A DNA stretch of 64,000 nucleotides, taken from the NCBI GenBank assembly GCA_037954235.1, contig JBBMOA010000069.1, positions 1-64,000 on the forward strand, given 5' to 3'. Positions 1 through 11,960 of the stretch are shown here, piece by piece. Numbering within the stretch: position 1 is the stretch's first letter; each line of letters opens with the position of its first letter. The notes under the pieces were generated by a model. It made no database searches. It saw only the letters and a program-made list of their open reading frames with translations, and was not told the DNA's origin. Source of the stretch: Aulostomus chinensis. Its lineage: Eukaryota; Chordata; Actinopteri; Syngnathiformes; Aulostomidae. The position numbers were made by a program, and so were the translations under genes.

Positions 1-816
1 AGAAAACACTATTTGTGACCTGTGATACAAAAATGCTCTAAACTTTTCTTCAAAGTGAGTTTTCAGTCAAGTTTCAACCTGAAAGCATAGAAAGATGCAT
101 AAACTTGAAGTTACAGCTTGATTTCAGTGAGTTTTCATCAAAATACAGGAGTTCTGCATGAAGTGTTCATTTTGGCCTTCTCTCGCTGAGAAAACGCTAT
201 TTGTGACGTGGACACAAAACAGCCATAACTTTTGTTCAAAGTGAGTTTTCAGTCAAGTTTCAACCTGAAAGCATAGAAAGATGCATAAACTTGAAGTTAC
301 AGCTTGATTTCAGTGAGTTTTCATCAAAATACAGGAGTTCTGCATGAAGTGTTCATTTTGGCCTTCTCTCGCTGAGAAAACCTATTTGTGACCTGTGATA
401 CAAAAATGCTCTAACTTTTCTTCAAAGTGAGTTTTCAGTCAAGTTTCAACCTGAAAGCATAGAAAGATGCATAAACTTGAAGTTACAGCTTGATTTCAGT
501 GAGTTTTCATCAAAATACAGGAGTTCTGCATGAAGTGTTCATTTTGGCCTTCTCTCGCTGAGAAAACACTATTTGTGACCTGCGACACAAAACAGCCATA
601 ACTTTTGTTCAAAGTGAGTTTTCAGTCAAGTTTCAACCTGAAAGCATAGAAAGATGCATAAACTTGAAGTTACAGTTGATTTCAGTGAGTTTTCATCAAA
701 ATACAGGAGTTCTGCATGAAGTGTTCATTTTGGCCTTCTCTCGCTGAGAAAACACTATTTGTGACCTGTGATACAAAAATGCTCTAACTTTTCTTCAAAG
801 TGAGTTTTCAGTCAAG

Positions 817-829
817 TTTCAACCTGAAA
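817..829. other. Short dyad symmetry 1 (5-bp stem, 3-nt spacer), reference copy
   Basis: tttca-acc-tgaaa is a perfect 5 bp inverted repeat at monomer positions 71-83, inside the invariant part, so nearly every monomer has it. Short dyads of this kind have been reported as enriched in centromeric satellites that lack CENP-B boxes. Function here is unproven. Confidence 0.6.
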
Positions 830-839
830 GCATAGAAAG

Positions 840-845
840 ATGCAT
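840..845. other. Once-per-monomer atgcat hexamer (reference copy)
   Basis: The palindrome atgcat (NsiI recognition sequence) occurs once per monomer at positions 94-99. Cutting would give a 187 bp ladder. Copies with gatacata (variant bases 31498, 39352, 46458) lose the site and would give 374 bp fragments that mark the 42/38-monomer spacing. Confidence 0.8.
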
Positions 846-902
846 AAACTTGAAGTTACAGCTTGATTTCAGTGAGTTTTCATCAAAATACAGGAGTTCT
901 GC

Positions 903-915
903 ATGAAGTGTTCAT
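903..915. other. Short dyad symmetry 2 (5-bp stem, 3-nt spacer), reference copy
   Basis: atgaa-gtg-ttcat is a perfect inverted repeat at monomer positions 157-169. It is conserved across almost the whole array. It has the same geometry as the dyad at monomer positions 71-83 and lies 86 bp from it. Confidence 0.6.
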
Positions 916-922
916 TTTGGCC

Positions 923-937
923 TTCTCTCGCTGAGAA
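923..937. other. Short dyad symmetry 3 across the monomer junction
   Basis: ttctc-tcgct-gagaa is a 5 bp inverted repeat with a 5-nt spacer. It straddles the chosen monomer boundary (positions 177-187 plus 1-4 of the next copy) and contains the near-invariant CpG in its spacer. It is lost where g-to-a gives gctgaaaaaac (24672, 25608, 32526, 33461, 41876). Confidence 0.5.
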
Positions 938-1305
938 AACACTATTTGTGACCTGCGACACAAAACAGCCATAACTTTTGTTCAAAGTGAGTTTTCAGTC
1001 AAGTTTCAACCTGAAAGCATAGAAAGATGCATAAACTTGAAGTTACAGTTGATTTCAGTGAGTTTTCATCAAAATACAGGAGTTCTGCATGAAGTGTTCA
1101 TTTTGGCCTTCTCTCGCTGAGAAAACACTATTTGTGACCTGTGATACAAAAATGCTCTAACTTTTCTTCAAAGTGAGTTTTCAGTCAAGTTTCAACCTGA
1201 AAGCATAGAAAGATGCATAAACTTGAAGTTACAGGTTGATTTCAGTGAGTTTTCATCAAAATACAGGAGTTCTGCATGAAGTGTTCATTTGGCCTTCTCT
1301 CGCTG

Positions 1306-1492
1306 AGAAAACACTATTTGTGACCTGCGACACAAAACAGCCATAACTTTTGTTCAAAGTGAGTTTTCAGTCAAGTTTCAACCTGAAAGCATAGAAAGAT
1401 GCATAAACTTGAAGTTACAGCTTGATTTCAGTGAGTTTTCATCAAAATACAGGAGTTCTGCATGAAGTGTTCATTTTGGCCTTCTCTCGCTG
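1306..1492 (+). repeat. Representative type B monomer (187 bp)
   Basis: Type B differs from A at seven bases clustered in positions 23-47: tgcgacac instead of tgtgatac, acagcca instead of atgctct, and ttttgttc instead of ttttcttc. It has a second CpG at positions 23-24, where A has TpG. B follows A through much of the first 12 kb, giving a dimer of about 374 bp. In the first 4.3 kb many B copies are 186 bp because one base is lost at the 115-119 junction (cagttg or caggtg). Confidence 0.93.
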
Positions 1493-4400
1493 AGAAAACA
1501 CTATTTGTGACCTGTGATACAAAAATGCTCTAACTTTTCTTCAAAGTGAGTTTTCAGTCAAGTTTCAACCTGAAAGCATAGAAAGATGCATAAACTTGAA
1601 GTTACAGCTTGATTTCAGTGAGTTTTCATCAAAATACAGGAGTTCTGCATGAAGTGTTCATTTTGGCCTTCTCTCGCTGAGAAAACACTATTTGTGACCT
1701 GCGACACAAAACAGCCATAACTTTTGTTCAAAGTGAGTTTTCAGTCAAGTTTCAACCTGAAAGCATAGAAAGATGCATAAACTTGAAGTTACAGTTGATT
1801 TCAGTGAGTTTTCATCAAAATACAGGAGTTCTGCATGAAGTGTTCATTTTGGCCTTCTCTCGCTGAGAAAACACTATTTGTGACCTGTGATACAAAAATG
1901 CTCTAACTTTTCTTCAAAGTGAGTTTTCAGTCAAGTTTCAACCTGAAAGCATAGAAAGATGCATAAACTTGAAGTTACAGCTTGATTTCAGTGAGTTTTC
2001 ATCAAAATACAGGAGTTCTGCATGAAGTGTTCATTTTGGCCTTCTCTCGCTGAGAAAACGCTATTTGTGACGTGGGACACAAAACAGCCATAACTTTTGT
2101 TCAAAGTGAGTTTTCAGTCAAGTTTCAACCTGAAAGCATAGAAAGATGCATAAACTTGAAGTTACAGGTGATTTCAGTGAGTTTTCATCAAAATACAGGA
2201 GTTCTGCATGAAGTGTTCATTTTGGCCTTCTCTCGCTGAGAAAACACTATTTGTGACCTGCGACACAAAACAGCCATAACTTTTGTTCAAAGTGAGTTTT
2301 CAGTCAAGTTTCAACCTGAAAGCATAGAAAGATGCATAAACTTGAAGTTACAGGTGGATTTCAGTGAGTTTTCATCAAAATACAGGAGTTCTGCATGAAG
2401 TGTTCATTTTGGCCTTCTCTCGCTGAGAAAACACTATTTGTGACCTGTGATACAAAAATGCTCTAACTTTTCTTCAAAGTGAGTTTTCAGTCAAGTTTCA
2501 ACCTGAAAGCATAGAAAGATGCATAAACTTGAAGTTACAGGTGGATTTCAGTGAGTTTTCATCAAAATACAGGAGTTCTGCATGAAGTGTTCATTTTGGC
2601 CTTCTCTCGCTGAGAAAACGCTATTTGTGACCGTGCGACACAAAACAGCCATAACTTTTGTTCAAAGTGAGTTTTCAGTCAAGTTTCAACCTGAAAGCAT
2701 AGAAAGATGCATAAACTTGAAGTTACAGGTGATTTCAGTGAGTTTTCATCAAAATACAGGAGTTCTGCATGAAGTGTTCATTTTGGCCTTCTCTCGCTGA
2801 GAAAACACTATTTGTGACCTGTGATACAAAAATGCTCTAACTTTTCTTCAAAGTGAGTTTTCAGTCAAGTTTCAACCTGAAAGCATAGAAAGATGCATAA
2901 ACTTGAAGTTACAGGTGGATTTCAGTGAGTTTTCATCAAAATACAGGAGTTCTGCATGAAGTGTTCATTTTGGCCTTCTCTCGCTGAGAAAACACTATTT
3001 GTGACCTGTGATACAAAAATGCTCTAACTTTTCTTCAAAGTGAGTTTTCAGTCAAGTTTCAACCTGAAAGCATAGAAAGATGCATAAACTTGAAGTTACA
3101 GGTGGATTTCAGTGAGTTTTCATCAAAATACAGGAGTTCTGCATGAAGTGTTCATTTTGGCCTTCTCTCGCTGAGAAAACACTATTTGTGACCTGTGATA
3201 CAAAAATGCTCTAACTTTTCTTCAAAGTGAGTTTTCAGTCAAGTTTCAACCTGAAAGCATAGAAAGATGCATAAACTTGAAGTTACAGCTTGATTTCAGT
3301 GAGTTTTCATCAAAATACAGGAGTTCTGCATGAAGTGTTCATTTTGGCCTTCTCTCGCTGAGAAAACGCTATTTGTGACCTGTGATACAAAAATGCTCTA
3401 ACTTTTGTTCAAAGTGAGTTTTCAGTCAAGTTTCAACCTGAAAGCATAGAAAGATGCATAAACTTGAAGTTACAGCTTGATTTCAGTGAGTTTTCATCAA
3501 AATACAGGAGTTCTGCATGAAGTGTTCATTTTGGCCTTCTCTCGCTGAGAAAACACTATTTGTGACCTGTGATACAAAAATGCTCTAACTTTTCTTCAAA
3601 GTGAGTTTTCAGTCAAGTTTCAACCTGAAAGCATAGAAAGATGCATAAACTTGAAGTTACAGCTTGATTTCAGTGAGTTTTCATCAAAATACAGGAGTTC
3701 TGCATGAAGTGTTCATTTTGGCCTTCTCTCGCTGAGAAAACACTATTTGTGACCTGCGACACAAAACAGCCATAACTTTTGTTCAAAGTGAGTTTTCAGT
3801 CAAGTTTCAACCTGAAAGCATAGAAAGATGCATAAACTTGAAGTTACAGGTGATTTCAGTGAGTTTTCATCAAAATACAGGAGTTCTGCATGAAGTGTTC
3901 ATTTTGGCCTTCTCTCGCTGAGAAAACACTATTTGTGACCTGTGATACAAAAATGCTCTAACTTTTCTTCAAAGTGAGTTTTCAGTCAAGTTTCAACCTG
4001 AAAGCATAGAAAGATGCATAAACTTGAAGTTACAGCTTGATTTCAGTGAGTTTTAATCAAAATACAGGAGTTCTGCATGAAGTGTTCATTTTGGCCTTCT
4101 CTCGCTGAGAAAACACTATTTGTGACCTGCTGACACAAAACAGCTCATAACTTTTGTTCAAAGTGAGTTTTCAGTCAAGTTTCAACCTGAAAGCATAGAA
4201 AGATGCATAAACTTGAAGTTACAGTTGATTTCAGTGAGTTTTCATCAAAATACAGGAGTTCTGCATGAAGTGTTCATTTTGGCCTTCTCTCGCTGAGAAA
4301 ACACTATTTGTGACCTGTGATACAAAAATGCTCTAACTTTTCTTCAAAGTGAGTTTTCAGTCAAGTTTCAACCTGAAAGCATAGAAAGATGCATAAACTT

Positions 4401-5790
4401 GAAGTTACAGCTTGATTTCAGTGAGTTTTCATCAAAATACAGGAGTTCTGCATGAAGTGTTCATTTTGGCCTTCTCTCGCTGAGAAAACGCTATTTGTGA
4501 CGTGGGACACAAAACAGCCATAACTTTTGTTCAAAGTGAGTTTTCAGTCAAGTTTCAACCTGAAAGCATAGAAAGATGCATAAACTTGAAGTTACAGCTT
4601 GATTTCAGTGAGTTTTCATCAAAATACAGGAGTTCTGCATGAAGTGTTCATTTTGGCCTTCTCTCGCTGAGAAAACGCTATTTGTGACCTGTGATACAAA
4701 AATGCTCTAACTTTTCTTCAAAGTGAGTTTTCAGTCAAGTTTCAACCTGAAAGCATAGAAAGATGCATAAACTTGAAGTTACAGCTTGATTTCAGTGAGT
4801 TTTCATCAAAATACAGGAGTTCTGCATGAAGTGTTCATTTTGGCCTTCTCTCGCTGAGAAAACACTATTTGTGACCTGTGATACAAAAATGCTCTAACTT
4901 TTCTTCAAAGTGAGTTTTCAGTCAAGTTTCAACCTGAAAGCATAGAAAGATGCATAAACTTGAAGTTACAGGTGGATTTCAGTGAGTTTTCATCAAAATA
5001 CAGGAGTTCTGCATGAAGTGTTCATTTTGGCCTTCTCTCGCTGAGAAAACACTATTTGTGACCTGCGACACAAAACAGCCATAACTTTTGTTCAAAGTGA
5101 GTTTTCAGTCAAGTTTCAACCTGAAAGCATAGAAAGATGCATAAACTTGAAGTTACAGGTGGATTTCAGTGAGTTTTCATCAAAATACAGGAGTTCTGCA
5201 TGAAGTGTTCATTTTGGCCTTCTCTCGCTGAGAAAACACTATTTGTGACCTGTGATACAAAAATGCTCTAACTTTTCTTCAAAGTGAGTTTTCAGTCAAG
5301 TTTCAACCTGAAAGCATAGAAAGATGCATAAACTTGAAGTTACAGGTGGATTTCAGTGAGTTTTAATCAAAATACAGGAGTTCTGCATGAAGTGTTCATT
5401 TTGGCCTTCTCTCGCTGAGAAAACACTATTTGTGACCTGCGACACAAAACAGCCATAACTTTTGTTCAAAGTGAGTTTTCAGTCAAGTTTCAACCTGAAA
5501 GCATAGAAAGATGCATAAACTTGAAGTTACAGGTGGATTTCAGTGAGTTTTCATCAAAATACGGAGTTCTGCATGAAGTGTTCATTTTGGCCTTCTCTCG
5601 CTGAGAAAACACTATTTGTGACCTGTGATACAAAAATGCTCTAACTTTTCTTCAAAGTGAGTTTTCAGTCAAGTTTCAACCTGAAAGCATAGAAAGATGC
5701 ATAAACTTGAAGTTACAGCTTGATTTCAGTGAGTTTTCATCAAAATACAGGAGTTCTGCATGAAGTGTTCATTTTGGCCTTCTCTCGCTG

Positions 5791-5977
5791 AGAAAACGCT
5801 ATTTGTGACGTGGGACACAAAACAGCCATAACTTTTGTTCAAAGTGAGTTTTCAGTCAAGTTTCAACCTGAAAGCATAGAAAGATGCATAAACTTGAAGT
5901 TACAGCTTGATTTCAGTGAGTTTTCATCAAAATACAGGAGTTCTGCATGAAGTGTTCATTTTGGCCTTCTCTCGCTG
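5791..5977 (+). repeat. Representative type C monomer (187 bp)
   Basis: Type C shares the acagccataacttttgttc portion of B but has aaaacgct at positions 4-10 and gacgtggg at 17-24. It therefore carries three CpGs (7-8, 19-20 and 183-184), the most of any type. It becomes very common after 46 kb, where C-C runs occur (for example 49.17-50.10 kb). Its gacgtggg replaces gacctgcg of B, so B and C differ at only three bases (8, 20 and 23) in the variable window. Confidence 0.93.
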
Positions 5978-8900
5978 AGAAAACGCTATTTGTGACCTGT
6001 GATACAAAAATGCTCTAACTTTTCTTCAAAGTGAGTTTTCAGTCAAGTTTCAACCTGAAAGCATAGAAAGATGCATAAACTTGAAGTTACAGGTGGATTT
6101 CAGTGAGTTTTCATCAAAATACAGGAGTTCTGCATGAAGTGTTCATTTTGGCCTTCTCTCGCTGAGAAAACACTATTTGTGACCTGTGATACAAAAATGC
6201 TCTAACTTTTGTTCAAAGTGAGTTTTCAGTCAAGTTTCAACCTGAAAGCATAGAAAGATGCATAAACTTGAAGTTACAGGTGGATTTCAGTGAGTTTTCA
6301 TCAAAATACAGGAGTTCTGCATGAAGTGTTCATTTTGGCCTTCTCTCGCTGAGAAAACACTATTTGTGACCTGCGACACAAAACAGCCATAACTTTTGTT
6401 CAAAGTGAGTTTTCAGTCAAGTTTCAACCTGAAAGCATAGAAAGATGCATAAACTTGAAGTTACAGGTGGATTTCAGTGAGTTTTCATCAAAATACAGGA
6501 GTTCTGCATGAAGTGTTCATTTTGGCCTTCTCTCGCTGAGAAAACACTATTTGTGACCTGTGATACAAAAATGCTCTAACTTTTCTTCAAAGTGAGTTTT
6601 CAGTCAAGTTTCAACCTGAAAGCATAGAAAGATGCATAAACTTGAAGTTACAGCTTGATTTCAGTGAGTTTTCATCAAAATACAGGAGTTCTGCATGAAG
6701 TGTTCATTTTGGCCTTCTCTCGCTGAGAAAACGCTATTTGTGACGTGGGACACAAAACAGCCATAACTTTTGTTCAAAGTGAGTTTTCAGTCAAGTTTCA
6801 ACCTGAAAGCATAGAAAGATGCATAAACTTGAAGTTACAGCTTGATTTCAGTGAGTTTTCATCAAAATACAGGAGTTCTGCATGAAGTGTTCATTTTGGC
6901 CTTCTCTCGCTGAGAAAACACTATTTGTGACCTGTGATACAAAAATGCTCTAACTTTTCTTCAAAGTGAGTTTTCAGTCAAGTTTCAACCTGAAAGCATA
7001 GAAAGATGCATAAACTTGAAGTTACAGCTTGATTTCAGTGAGTTTTCATCAAAATACAGGAGTTCTGCATGAAGTGTTCATTTTGGCCTTCTCTCGCTGA
7101 GAAAACGCTATTTGTGACGTGGGACACAAAACAGCCATAACTTTTGTTCAAAGTGAGTTTTCAGTCAAGTTTCAACCTGAAAGCATAGAAAGATGCATAA
7201 ACTTGAAGTTACAGCTTGATTTCAGTGAGTTTTCATCAAAATACAGGAGTTCTGCATGAAGTGTTCATTTTGGCCTTCTCTCGCTGAGAAAACGCTATTT
7301 GTGACCTGTGATACAAAAATGCTCTAACTTTTCTTCAAAGTGAGTTTTCAGTCAAGTTTCAACCTGAAAGCATAGAAAGATGCATAAACTTGAAGTTACA
7401 GGTGATTTCAGTGAGTTTTCATCAAAATACAGGAGTTCTGCATGAAGTGTTCATTTTGGCCTTCTCTCGCTGAGAAAACACTATTTGTGACCTGTGATAC
7501 AAAAATGCTCTAACTTTTCTTCAAAGTGAGTTTTCAGTCAAGTTTCAACCTGAAAGCATAGAAAGATGCATAAACTTGAAGTTACAGGTGGATTTCAGTG
7601 AGTTTTCATCAAAATACAGGAGTTCTGCATGAAGTGTTCATTTTGGCCTTCTCTCGCTGAGAAAACACTATTTGTGACCTGCGACACAAAACAGCCATAA
7701 CTTTTGTTCAAAGTGAGTTTTCAGTCAAGTTTCAACCTGAAAGCATAGAAAGATGCATAAACTTGAAGTTACAGGTGGATTTCAGTGAGTTTTCATCAAA
7801 ATACAGGAGTTCTGCATGAAGTGTTCATTTTGGCCTTCTCTCGCTGAGAAAACACTATTTGTGACCTGTGATACAAAAATGCTCTAACTTTTCTTCAAAG
7901 TGAGTTTTCAGTCAAGTTTCAACCTGAAAGCATAGAAAGATGCATAAACTTGAAGTTACAGCTTGATTTCAGTGAGTTTTCATCAAAATACAGGAGTTTT
8001 GCATGAAGTGTTCATTTTGGCCTTCTCTCGCTGAGAAAACGCTATTTGTGACGTGGGACACAAAACAGCCATAACTTTTGTTCAAAGTGAGTTTTCAGTC
8101 AAGTTTCAACCTGAAAGCATAGAAAGATGCATAAACTTGAAGTTACAGCTTGATTTCAGTGAGTTTTCATCAAAATACAGGAGTTCTGCATGAAGTGTTC
8201 ATTTTGGCCTTCTCTCGCTGAGAAAACACTATTTGTGACCTGTGATACAAAAATGCTCTAACTTTTCTTCAAAGTGAGTTTTCAGTCAAGTTTCAACCTG
8301 AAAGCATAGAAAGATGCATAAACTTGAAGTTACAGGTGGATTTCAGTGAGTTTTCATCAAAATACAGGAGTTCTGCATGAAGTGTTCATTTTGGCCTTCT
8401 CTCGCTGAGAAAACGCTATTTGTGACCTGTGATACAAAAATGCTCTAACTATTCTTCAAAGTGAGTTTTCAGTCAAGTTTCAACCTGAAAGCATAGAAAG
8501 ATGCATAAACTTGAAGTTACAGCTTGATTTCAGTGAGTTTTCCTCAAAATACAGGAGTTCTGCATAAAGTGTTCATTTTGGCCTTCTCTCGCTGAGAAAA
8601 CACTATTTGTGACCTGTGATACAAAAATGCTCTAACTTTTCTTCAAAGTGAGTTTTCAGTCAAGTTTCAACCTGAAAGCATAGAAAGATGCATAAACTTG
8701 AAGTTACAGGTTGATTTCAGTGAGTTTTCATCAAAATACAGGAGTTCTGCATGAAGTGTTCATTTTGGCCTTCTCTCGCTGAGAAAACACTATTTGTGAC
8801 CTGTGATACAAAAATGCTCTAACTTTTCTTCAAAGTGAGTTTTCAATCAAGTTTCAACCTGAAAGCATAGAAAGATGCATAAACTTGAAGTTACAGCTTG

Positions 8901-11900
8901 ATTTCAGTGAGTTTTCATCAAAATACAGGAGTTCTGCATGAAGTGTTCATTTTGGCCTTCTCTCGCTGAGAAAACACTATTTGTGACCTGCGACACAAAA
9001 CAGCCATAACTTTTGTTCAAAGTGAGTTTTCAGTCAAGTTTCAACCTGAAAGCATAGAAAGATGCATAAACTTGAAGTTACAGGTGGATTTCAGTGAGTT
9101 TTCATCAAAATACAGGAGTTCTGCATGAAGTGTTCATTTTGGCCTTCTCTCGCTGAGAAAACACTATTTGTGACCTGTGATACAAAAATGCTCTAACTTT
9201 TCTTCAAAGTGAGTTTTCAGTCAAGTTTCAACCTGAAAGCATAGAAAGATGCATAAACTTGAAGTTACAGCTTGATTTCAGTGAGTTTTCATCAAAATAC
9301 AGGAGTTCTGCATGAAGTGTTCATTTTGGCCTTCTCTCGCTGAGAAAACGCTATTTGTGACGTGGGACACAAAACAGCCATAACTTTTGTTCAAAGTGAG
9401 TTTTCAGTCAAGTTTCAACCTGAAAGCATAGAAAGATGCATAAACTTGAAGTTACAGGTGGATTTCAGTGAGTTTTCCTCAAAATACAGGAGTTCTGCAT
9501 GAAGTGTTCATTTTGGCCTTCTCTCGCTGAGAAAACGCTATTTGTGACCTGTGATACAAAAATGCTCTAACTTTTCTTCAAAGTGAGTTTTCAGTCAAGT
9601 TTCAACCTGAAAGCATAGAAAGATGCATAAACTTGAAGTTACAGGTGGATTTCAGTGAGTTTTCCTCAAAATACAGGAGTTCTGCATGAAGTGTTCATTT
9701 TGGCCTTCTCTCGCTGAGAAAACACTATTTGTGACCTGTGATACAAAAATGCTCCAACTTTTCTTCAAAGTGAGTTTTCAGTCAAGTTTCAACCTGAAAG
9801 CATAGAAAGATGCATAAACTTGAAGTTACAGGTGGATTTCAGTGAGTTTTCATCAAAATACAGGAGTTCTGCATGAAGTGTTCATTTTGGCCTTCTCTCG
9901 CTTAGAAAACACTATTTGTGACCTGCGACACAAAACAGCCATAACTTTTGTTCAAAGTGAGTTTTCAGTCAAGTTTCAACCTGAAAGCATAGAAAGATGC
10001 ATAAACTTGAAGTTACAGGTGGATTTCAGTGAGTTTTCATCAAAATACAGGAGTTCTGCATGAAGTGTTCATTTTGGCCTTCTCTCGCTGAGAAAACACT
10101 ATTTGTGACCTGTGATACAAAAATGCTCTAACTTTTCTTCAAAGTGAGTTTTCAGTCAAGTTTCAACCTGAAAGCATAGAAAGATGCATAAACTTGAAGT
10201 TACAGCTTGATTTCAGTGAGTTTTCATCAAAATACAGGAGTTTTGCATGAAGTGTTCATTTTGGCCTTCTCTCGCTGAGAAAACGCTATTTGTGACGTGG
10301 GACACAAAACAGCCATAACTTTTGTTCAAAGTGAGTTTTCAGTCAAGTTTCAACCTGAAAGCATAGAAAGATGCATAAACTTGAAGTTACAGCTTGATTT
10401 CAGTGAGTTTTCATCAAAATACAGGAGTTCTGCATGAAGTGTTCATTTTGGCCTTCTCTCGCTGAGAAAACGCTATTTGTGACGTGGGACACAAAACAGC
10501 CATAACTTTTGTTCAAAGTGAGTTTTCAGTCAAGTTTCAACCTGAAAGCATAGAAAGATGCATAAACTTGAAGTTACAGCTTGATTTCAGTGAGTTTTCA
10601 TCAAAATACAGGAGTTCTGCATGAAGTGTTCATTTTGGCCTTCTCTCGCTGAGAAAACACTATTTGTGACCTGTGATACAAAAATGCTCTAACTTTTCTT
10701 CAAAGTGAGTTTTCAGTCAAGTTTCTACCTGAAAGCATAGAAAGATGCATAAACTTGAAGTTACAGCTTGATTTCAGTGAGTTTTCATCAAAATACAGGA
10801 GTTCTGCATGAAGTGTTCATTTTGGCCTTCTCTCGCTGAGAAAACGCTATTTGTGACCTGTGATACAAAAATGCTCTAACTTTTGTTCAAAGTGAGTTTT
10901 CAGTCAAGTTTCAACCTGAAAGCATAGAAAGATGCATAAACTTGAAGTTACAGCTTGATTTCAGTGAGTTTTCATCAAAATACAGGAGTTCTGCATGAAG
11001 TGTTCATTTTGGCCTTCTCTCGCTGAGAAAACACTATTTGTGACCTGTGATACAAAAATGCTCTAACTTTTCTTCAAAGTGAGTTTTCAGTCAAGTTTCA
11101 ACCTGAAAGCATAGAAAGATGCATAAACTTGAAGTTACAGGTTGATTTCAGTGAGTTTTCATCAAAATACAGGAGTTCTGCATGAAGTGTTCATTTTGGC
11201 CTTCTCTCGCTGAGAAAACACTATTTGTGACCTGCGACACAAAACAGCCATAACTTTTGTTCAAAGTGAGTTTTCAGTCAAGTTTCAACCTGAAAGCATA
11301 GAAAGATGCATAAACTTGAAGTTACAGGTGGATTTCAGTGAGTTTTCATCAAAATACAGGAGTTCTGCATGAAGTGTTCATTTTGGCCTTCTCTCGCTGA
11401 GAAAACACTATTTGTGACCTGTGATACAAAAATGCTCTAACTTTTCTTCAAAGTGAGTTTTCAGTCAAGTTTCAACCTGAAAGCATAGAAAGATGCATAA
11501 ACTTGAAGTTACAGCTTGATTTCAGTGAGTTTTAATCAAAATACAGGAGTTCTGCATGAAGTGTTCATTTTGGCCTTCTCTCGCTGAGAAAACACTATTT
11601 GTGACCTGCGACACAAAACAGCCATAACTTTTGTTCAAAGTGAGTTTTCAGTCAAGTTTCAACCTGAAAGCATAGAAAGATGCATAAACTTGAAGTTACA
11701 GGTGGATTTCAGTGAGTTTTCATCAAAATACAGGAGTTCTGCATGAAGTGTTCATTTTGGCCTTCTCTCGCTGAGAAAACACTATTTGTGACCTGTGGCA
11801 CAAAAATGCTCTAACTTTTCTTCAAAGTGAGTTTTCAGTCAAGTTTCAACCTGAAAGCATAGAAAGATGCATAAACTTGAAGTTACAGCTTGATTTCAGT

Positions 11901-11960
11901 GAGTTTTCATCAAAATACAGGAGTTCTGCATGAAGTGTTCATTTTGGCCTTCTCTCGCTG

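Larger units (their letters stand above)
800..882 (+). repeat. Internal 11-bp direct repeat within the monomer (reference copy)
   Basis: The 11-mer gtgagttttca occurs twice in each monomer, at monomer positions 54-64 (800-810) and 126-136 (872-882), 72 bp apart. Both copies are followed by tcaa after a one-base offset, and weaker similarity continues to gcat...tcat motifs further on. This suggests the 187 bp monomer arose from duplication of a shorter ancestral segment of about 72 bp. The exact 11-mer match is seen directly; the ancestry is inference. Confidence 0.7.
747..933 (+). repeat. Representative type A monomer (187 bp)
   Basis: This copy serves as a reference for numbering (monomer position 1 = 747). 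Type A is recognised by tgtgatac at monomer positions 21-28, aaaaatgctct at 29-39 and ttttcttc at 43-50. It has 67 G/C bases in 187 (36%). Its only CpG is the one shared by nearly all monomers at positions 183-184. It is the commonest type across the window and usually alternates with B or C. Positions 48-115 and 119-187 are almost invariant across the array, while 116-118 is ctt, gtg or gtt. Confidence 0.95.
1..11960 (+). repeat. Dimer-dominated zone (A/B and A/C alternation)
   Basis: Monomers mostly alternate A with B or C, giving a basic period of about 374 bp. The zone is interrupted by A-A runs (for example 2.8-3.7 kb) and by A-C-A' groups. I did not find a longer period with several supporting markers here. 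The first 4.3 kb carries 14 one-base indels, while 7.4-11.96 kb has none that I found. No gene is present. Confidence 0.8.

Noticed and set aside
2582..2800. 72-codon open frame on the + strand
   Set aside because: It lies wholly in the satellite and exists only because an extra base in gaccgtgcgac shifts the frame past a stop. Since 187 = 3 x 62 + 1, frames cannot stay open across successive monomers. No coding signal is visible.
5791..5977. Promoter or CRE/HIF-type element from tgacgt/acgtg in type C monomers
   Set aside because: Only 5-6 bp cores match and there is no TATA, transcript or gene nearby; kept only as a methylation and binding question.
9842..10063. 73-codon open frame on the + strand
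   Set aside because: A single substitution (ctgag to cttag near 9903) replaces the usual stop; the rest is ordinary satellite.
7850..10470. Possible 12-monomer period (gttttgcatg at 7999 and 10243, 2244 bp apart)
   Set aside because: The spacing is exact, but only about three monomers around it match in type order, so it is not a demonstrated higher-order repeat.
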